Position numbers and translations under genes: made by a program. 16,148 bases of DNA from Candidatus Caccocola faecipullorum (GTDB lineage Bacteria > Synergistota > Synergistia > Synergistales > Synergistaceae), in assembly GCA_018716365.1 (NCBI GenBank), contig DVKA01000054.1:1-16148 (forward strand), given 5' to 3'. This document shows positions 12,383 to 16,148 of the stretch, piece after piece. Under the pieces are notes generated by a model. That model searched no databases. It was not told the DNA's origin and worked only from the letters and a program-made list of their open reading frames with translations. How positions within the stretch are numbered: the stretch's first letter is position 1; each line of letters starts with the position of its first letter.

Positions 12383-13774
12383 TTACCTCACGAATCTTTC
12401 CTGGTCTTTCAGTCTTTGCAGAAAATAATATAAGAACGGCAGGCTCGTCGCGAAACTGAAAACGTCCGAGACTGTCTGCGTAATTTCAACGCCGGTCATG
12501 CCGAACATACGCGGCAGTACGATTATGAGCGGGAGGAAGTAAATTCCCTGTCGCGTGCAGGCGAGGAAGGTCGCGCGCCACGCGAACCCCGATGCCTGGT
12601 GCATCATATTCGTCGCGACGAAAAGCGGCTGAAGCAGCAGCGCCGCGCACTGGAAACGCATCGCGCGCGTCCCTATCGCTATGACCTCCGCGTCGTCGGC
12701 GCGGAAGAGCGCGATAATCTCAGGCGCAAAAATCCACCCGGCGAGAGTCAGCGCCGTCATCATCGCCATGCCGGCCTTGACGGTGAACCAGAAAGCCTCC
12801 CGCACGCGCGCATAGCGGCGCGAGCCGTAGTTGAAGCCGACGACCGGCGTGAAGCCCTGACCAAGGCCGATCATCACGGAGAGGATAAACATGAATATCC
12901 TGCCGACAATGGACATAGCCGCGACCGCCACGTCGCCGTAAGTCCCTGCGCTTGCGTTAAGCGCAGCGGTTGATATGCTCGCGAGCCCCTGCCGCGAGAG
13001 CGACGGGCATCCGAGGCGCACGATTTCAAAATAAGTCGCCGCGCGGCGCGGCAGGTTCCTGATACTTATGCCGACCATGCTCTTACCGCGCAGAAAGAAA
13101 GAAAACAGGATTGAGAAGCTCACGCACTGGCTCAGCAGAGTAGCAGCAGCCGCGCCTGAAATCCCGAGGCCGAATGTGAAAATAAAAATAGGGTCGAGCA
13201 CGATATTCAGCAGCCCGCCGGTCACGAGGCCGCACATCGCGAAAGCCGAGTGCCCCTCGGCGCGCAGAATATTATTCATCACGAAACAGCAGCACATCAC
13301 CGGCGCGCCGAGCAGAATCCACCGCGCGTATGCGCGCGCGTAAGGAAGTATCGTCGGAGTGGAGCCGAGCAGACGCATGAGCGGATCGATGAAAATAAGC
13401 CCGAAGACGCATATGCAGCTCCCCAGCGTCAGCGCGCTGAAGAACGACGCGGAGCCGTAAACGCTCGCAGACGATGCGTCGCCGCCCCCGAGCCTGCGCG
13501 AGATGACGCTGCCCGCTCCCATGCCGAGCGTGAAGCCGGTAGCCTGAAAAATCGCCATGAGGCAGAAGACGACGCCGACCGCGCCGCTCGCGCTGGTCCC
13601 GAGCTGAGAAACAAAATAGGTATCCGCGGTGTTGTAAAGCGCCGTCGTCAGCATACTCAATATCGTCGGTATCGCAAGAGAAATTATAAGAGGCCCGACA
13701 GGAGCCTCGGTCATCCGTTTCAGCTGCTCGTCGCGGCTTTGCGACGCCGCCGCGAAAATATTGAAACAGCCCAT
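12383..13774 (-). CDS. MATE-family efflux transporter (first of tandem pair)
   Basis: A 463-residue twelve-helix MATE protein: LIISLAIPTILSMLTTALYNTADTYFVSQLG-type helices 1-2, the GSVISRRLGGGDASSASV loop of half one and the GFNYGSRRYARVREAF loop of half two. It is distinct from its downstream neighbour (different loops and ends), so the pair is not a recent duplication. The ATG at 13774 was chosen over a GTG at 13783 because GGGAGG (13784-13789) is 9 nt from the ATG and directly abuts the GTG. A promoter overlapping a palindrome (13818-13854) suggests repressor control, common for drug pumps. Substrate unknown. Confidence 0.93.
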   Translation of the reverse strand: MGCFNIFAAASQSRDEQLKRMTEAPVGPLIISLAIPTILSMLTTALYNTADTYFVSQLGTSASGAVGVVFCLMAIFQATGFTLGMGAGSVISRRLGGGDASSASVYGSASFFSALTLGSCICVFGLIFIDPLMRLLGSTPTILPYARAYARWILLGAPVMCCCFVMNNILRAEGHSAFAMCGLVTGGLLNIVLDPIFIFTFGLGISGAAAATLLSQCVSFSILFSFFLRGKSMVGISIRNLPRRAATYFEIVRLGCPSLSRQGLASISTAALNASAGTYGDVAVAAMSIVGRIFMFILSVMIGLGQGFTPVVGFNYGSRRYARVREAFWFTVKAGMAMMTALTLAGWIFAPEIIALFRADDAEVIAIGTRAMRFQCAALLLQPLFVATNMMHQASGFAWRATFLACTRQGIYFLPLIIVLPRMFGMTGVEITQTVSDVFSFATSLPFLYYFLQRLKDQERFVR

Positions 13775-13817
13775 CCTTCCCACCTCCCTGCCTATAAAAC
13801 TGCTTGCGGGTCATCGA

Positions 13818-13837
13818 TATTTTATCCTGATAAAATA
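13818..13837. promoter_or_regulatory. Operator-like palindrome in the MATE promoter
   Basis: Perfect inverted repeat TATTTTATC-CT-GATAAAATA (9-bp arms, 2-bp centre). It overlaps the candidate -10 box and lies 28 nt before the ribosome binding site, a usual place for a repressor operator. No regulator gene is adjacent. Confidence 0.5.
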
Positions 13838-13854
13838 CCACCAACAGCCGTCAA
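13827..13854 (-). promoter_or_regulatory. Candidate promoter of the MATE operon
   Basis: Minus strand: TTGACG (13854-13849), 16-bp spacer, TATCAG (13832-13827). The -10 is imperfect and falls inside the palindrome. Confidence 0.45.
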
Positions 13855-13883
13855 TCTCAATAATTTCCGCGATGCGAAACGCT

Positions 13884-13912
13884 AAAAAAATCCCGCCCAT
13901 GAACGGGCGGGA
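13884..13912 (-). terminator. Intrinsic terminator of the FNT channel gene
   Basis: Perfect 8-bp GC stem TCCCGCCC/GGGCGGGA (13905-13912 with 13891-13898), 6-nt loop, followed on the minus strand by seven T. It begins 28 nt after the stop codon at 13941. Confidence 0.88.
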
Positions 13913-13940
13913 AGGGCGAGATTTTTTAGAAATGCAAAAA

Positions 13941-14729
13941 CTAGGCTTTCAGAAGCTCCCTGCGGAAAATCAGGAAATAGAAGAGCGCGACGAAAACCGC
14001 CCCGCCGATGGCGTTGCCTATCGACACAAAGAATAGATTCTTCGCGAACGCCGCGGCGGTGAGCGCGGGGAAAGCTCCGCCGTTCAGCATCATGCCCAGC
14101 GGGATGAAAAACATATTTGCGACGCAGTGCTCGAACCCCATAGCGACGAAAGCGGAGATCGGAAGCAGCGCCGCGACGAACTTACCGGCAGTATCCTGCG
14201 CGCCGAAGGCTATCCACACGGCGAGGCAGACGAACCAGTTGCAGAGCACGCCGCGGATGAGCATCTGTCCGGCGGGAAGCGACGACTTCATCGCCGCGAG
14301 AGAAAGCGCAGCGGCCCCGCACTTTTCAGAGATAAGGCCGCTTGCGAATATGAGCGCTGCGAAAAACAGAGCGCCCGCGAAATTTGCAAAATAGACGGCG
14401 CAGATGTTGCGCATCATCGAAGCGAAGGAGATCTTTTTAGAAAGGCAGGCGATGGGCATAAGACAGTTGCCCGTTACAAGCTCCGCGCCGGCGGTAAGCA
14501 CGAGGAAAAGACCGAGCGAGAAGACGACCCCGCCGAGCATCTTCGAAATGCCGACGCCGGCGAACTGCGCCGCGTCCTGCGTGACGACGAGCATGAAATA
14601 CCCGCCCATCCCGATATAAGCCCCGGCAAGAAAGCCCATCAAAACCATAGTCCCAAACGCAAGCCGGCTCTTCGCAACCCCCGCCGCAAGCGCAGCCTGA
14701 GAAATCTCCGCCGGCGTCTTAATCCCCAT
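13941..14729 (-). CDS. Formate/nitrite transporter (FNT) family channel
   Basis: A 262-residue, six-helix membrane channel, the usual FNT length. Visible features are AELVTGN (82-88, the conserved omega-loop region), GFEHCVANMFFIP (199-210, with the central pore His at 201 that protonates the substrate) and KNLFFVSIGNAIGG (230-243). Family members pass formate, nitrite, hydrosulfide, acetate or lactate; which one is not decidable from sequence here. In a fermenting anaerobe formate is a reasonable guess, and the adjacent LarA homologue makes lactate worth testing. The ATG at 14729 is supported by AAGGGGAGA upstream; an extension to 14780 lacks such a site and would cross the promoter palindrome. 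It has its own terminator on both sides, so it is monocistronic. Confidence 0.92.
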   Translation of the reverse strand: MGIKTPAEISQAALAAGVAKSRLAFGTMVLMGFLAGAYIGMGGYFMLVVTQDAAQFAGVGISKMLGGVVFSLGLFLVLTAGAELVTGNCLMPIACLSKKISFASMMRNICAVYFANFAGALFFAALIFASGLISEKCGAAALSLAAMKSSLPAGQMLIRGVLCNWFVCLAVWIAFGAQDTAGKFVAALLPISAFVAMGFEHCVANMFFIPLGMMLNGGAFPALTAAAFAKNLFFVSIGNAIGGAVFVALFYFLIFRRELLKA

Positions 14730-14754
14730 AAAAATCTCCCCTTGGATTTTTTGG

Positions 14755-14769
14755 AGGCTATTATAGCCT
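14755..14769. promoter_or_regulatory. Palindrome over the -10 box of the FNT gene
   Basis: Perfect 15-bp inverted repeat AGGCTAT-T-ATAGCCT. The minus-strand TATAAT (14765-14760) lies within it; no good -35 is seen at 17 bp, which suggests activator dependence or a regulator site at this position. Confidence 0.5.
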
Positions 14770-14788
14770 AATTCCGTCAAAAATATGT

Positions 14789-14821
14789 AAAATCGCCGCA
14801 GGCGCGGTTTGGCTTGCGGCG
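14789..14821 (-). terminator. Terminator of the LarA-like gene
   Basis: Minus-strand stem CGCCGCA/TGCGGCG (14815-14821 with 14794-14800), 14-nt loop, then ATTTTAC. It begins 27 nt after the stop codon at 14849. Confidence 0.6.
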
Positions 14822-14848
14822 TGTCAAATCCATGATGTTAATTTGATT

Positions 14849-16138
14849 TCAGCTGCGCTTTAGAACCGGCAGCGATATTCCTCCAAGTGGGAGCAGCCCT
14901 ATCGTCGCGTCTGGCTTTGCCGCGATCGCCGCGTCTAGCGCTTCTTGAATCGTCTTGGCCGGCGTATAGCAGATGCCTCTGATTTGCTCGGGCGTCAGCC
15001 CCTCGCTGACCATATAAATTTTCGCGCGTTCCCTCGCGCGGCATCCGTCCAGCGCGACGACGGCAGATATAATGTCTGTATCGGTATCGTAAGGCGAAGC
15101 CTCCATAATGCCTTTTCTGACTTCTTCTATCGGAGCGGCGAGCCACTGCGCGTAGAGCGGATGATTGTGCGCCATACCCTCGTAGCACGGCGAGGCGAGG
15201 ATGATGACGCCGCCGGGCTTCACTGCAAAATAGGCGGAAGTTACCCCTTTAATGCCCTGCCAGTAATCTATGTCGGCGGGGTATGAGCTTGCTATGACGA
15301 TGTCCGCCAGCTCATCCATCTCTATGCAGAAAGATTTTCTCGCCAGTTCGGAGCCTGCTCTGTGCGCCTCTATGTAGTCGCCGCAGAATATTCCCGCGAC
15401 CTTGCCCTCCTGGTTTTTAACGACGTTGATGATGAAGGCGAGGTTGGCAATTTTCCCAACGGCGTCTATGCCGGCCCTGCAGGGATTGTTATCGAGCACG
15501 CCGAGCGGAATGTCGGCGCAAAAGCCCGCCGCTCTGTGCGTCGCTTGCGTCGTCACAAAGTCGCATACTCCAGGCTGCACGATCTTCGCTCCGCCTGAAA
15601 AACCCGCGTCGCTGTGAGGGACGATATTGCCGACTCCGATGAGCAGGTCGGCTTCCAAGGCGAGTTTGTTGATGCGGACCGGAAGCTTATATCCCTCGAC
15701 GTCAAGCTCTCCGAGGTCCGCTATGAGACTGCTGTCCGTCGCGTCGTGCTGCTCGACCTTAAAGCGCCTCACTATTTCGTCTCCTAACTTCGCTCTAACC
15801 TCTTCCTGCGTCATAACGCGGTGCGTGCCTGGAGCGGTGAGGAAGCTGATGGCTTCGCCGGGAATTCCGTTGTCGTTGAGATAGTCTACGACTATTGGAA
15901 GAAGTATGTCGAGCGGCGTTTCTCTGGTGTTGTCTTCAACGAGGAAAAGTATATTTTTCTTTCCTTGCGCAAGCTCGGCGAGAGACGGCGACGCTATGGG
16001 GGCTCTCAGCGCCTTGAGCAGCTCTTCTTTTACGTCAGCAACCGGAGCGATATTCGTCATTTTTCCCTCGAATACAACCTTGTTCCCTCTTGTGTCGACT
16101 TCAAGAAATTTACTCCCATACGGAATGCTGTATTTCAT
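14849..16138 (-). CDS. larA: LarA-family nickel-pincer-dependent racemase (lactate racemase homologue)
   Basis: A 429-residue protein, the usual LarA length. The catalytic and cofactor residues line up with those known in Lactobacillus plantarum LarA (H108, H174, K184, H200): here H106 in GTHRVM, H175 in PHSDAGFSGGAK, K185 at the end of that motif (the residue that carries the pincer cofactor) and H201 in TTQATH. The spacings H-K 10 and K-H 16 match exactly. An EDNTRETP motif (about 68-75) contains the substrate-binding Arg region. LarA interconverts D- and L-lactate, but homologues act on other 2-hydroxy acids, so the substrate is open. The larB, larC and larE cofactor genes are not in this window. 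The ATG at 16138 is 10 nt from the window edge, where no ribosome binding site is visible, so the start is likely but not confirmed. Confidence 0.9.
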   Translation of the reverse strand: MKYSIPYGSKFLEVDTRGNKVVFEGKMTNIAPVADVKEELLKALRAPIASPSLAELAQGKKNILFLVEDNTRETPLDILLPIVVDYLNDNGIPGEAISFLTAPGTHRVMTQEEVRAKLGDEIVRRFKVEQHDATDSSLIADLGELDVEGYKLPVRINKLALEADLLIGVGNIVPHSDAGFSGGAKIVQPGVCDFVTTQATHRAAGFCADIPLGVLDNNPCRAGIDAVGKIANLAFIINVVKNQEGKVAGIFCGDYIEAHRAGSELARKSFCIEMDELADIVIASSYPADIDYWQGIKGVTSAYFAVKPGGVIILASPCYEGMAHNHPLYAQWLAAPIEEVRKGIMEASPYDTDTDIISAVVALDGCRARERAKIYMVSEGLTPEQIRGICYTPAKTIQEALDAAIAAKPDATIGLLPLGGISLPVLKRS

Positions 16139-16148
16139 AAACGTGGCC

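Noticed and set aside
10751..12433. 560-codon open frame on the plus strand opposite the MATE gene
   Set aside because: Its composition is that of a reverse-complement shadow, it begins at a TTG without a ribosome binding site, and it runs through the antisense RNA terminator.

Overview
The window is GC-rich and gene-dense, with strong GGAGG-type ribosome binding sites. Its enzymes suit a strict anaerobe: a four-subunit 2-oxoacid:ferredoxin oxidoreductase, a formate/nitrite-family channel, a nickel-type lactate racemase homologue, and nitroreductase and flavodoxin-like redox proteins. This is consistent with an amino-acid-fermenting anaerobe such as a Synergistota member (Cloacibacillus-like), but that is an inference from gene content. 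No rRNA, tRNA, CRISPR array or insertion sequence was seen.

Layout. Positions 1-4150 (minus strand): the first codons of an unidentified gene, a sugar O-acetyltransferase, and the porC-porD-porA-porB operon. The por operon has a full leader: a sigma70-type promoter, a 25-residue leader peptide with six consecutive Ile codons, a mutually exclusive antiterminator and an intrinsic terminator. Positions 4211-6718 (minus): a DUF6198/YczE-like membrane protein with its own promoter, and a nitroreductase / flavodoxin-fold reductase / alkyltransferase-like operon. Positions 6731-10592 (plus): a DEAD-box RNA helicase behind a consensus promoter and a long leader, a PfoR-type PTS IIC-like membrane protein, and an exported two-PepSY protein. 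Positions 10593-10999: a compact locus that looks like a type I toxin-antitoxin module, with a small Leu-rich peptide on the minus strand and an antisense RNA with its own promoter and terminator on the plus strand. Positions 11000-16138 (minus): two tandem MATE transporters, an FNT channel and a LarA homologue, each unit with its own terminator or palindromic promoter element.

Two regions stand out. The first is ribosome-mediated attenuation upstream of a pyruvate/2-oxoacid:ferredoxin oxidoreductase operon. It would switch the operon on when charged tRNA-Ile is scarce, which suggests a biosynthetic (reductive carboxylation) role or a link to branched-chain amino acid supply. The second is the toxin-like peptide locus, whose 24-residue core resembles the TisB toxin of E. 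coli in its first twelve residues and whose arrangement (overlapping antisense RNA, start codon buried in a hairpin) fits type I systems. Both are read directly from sequence and have not been tested.
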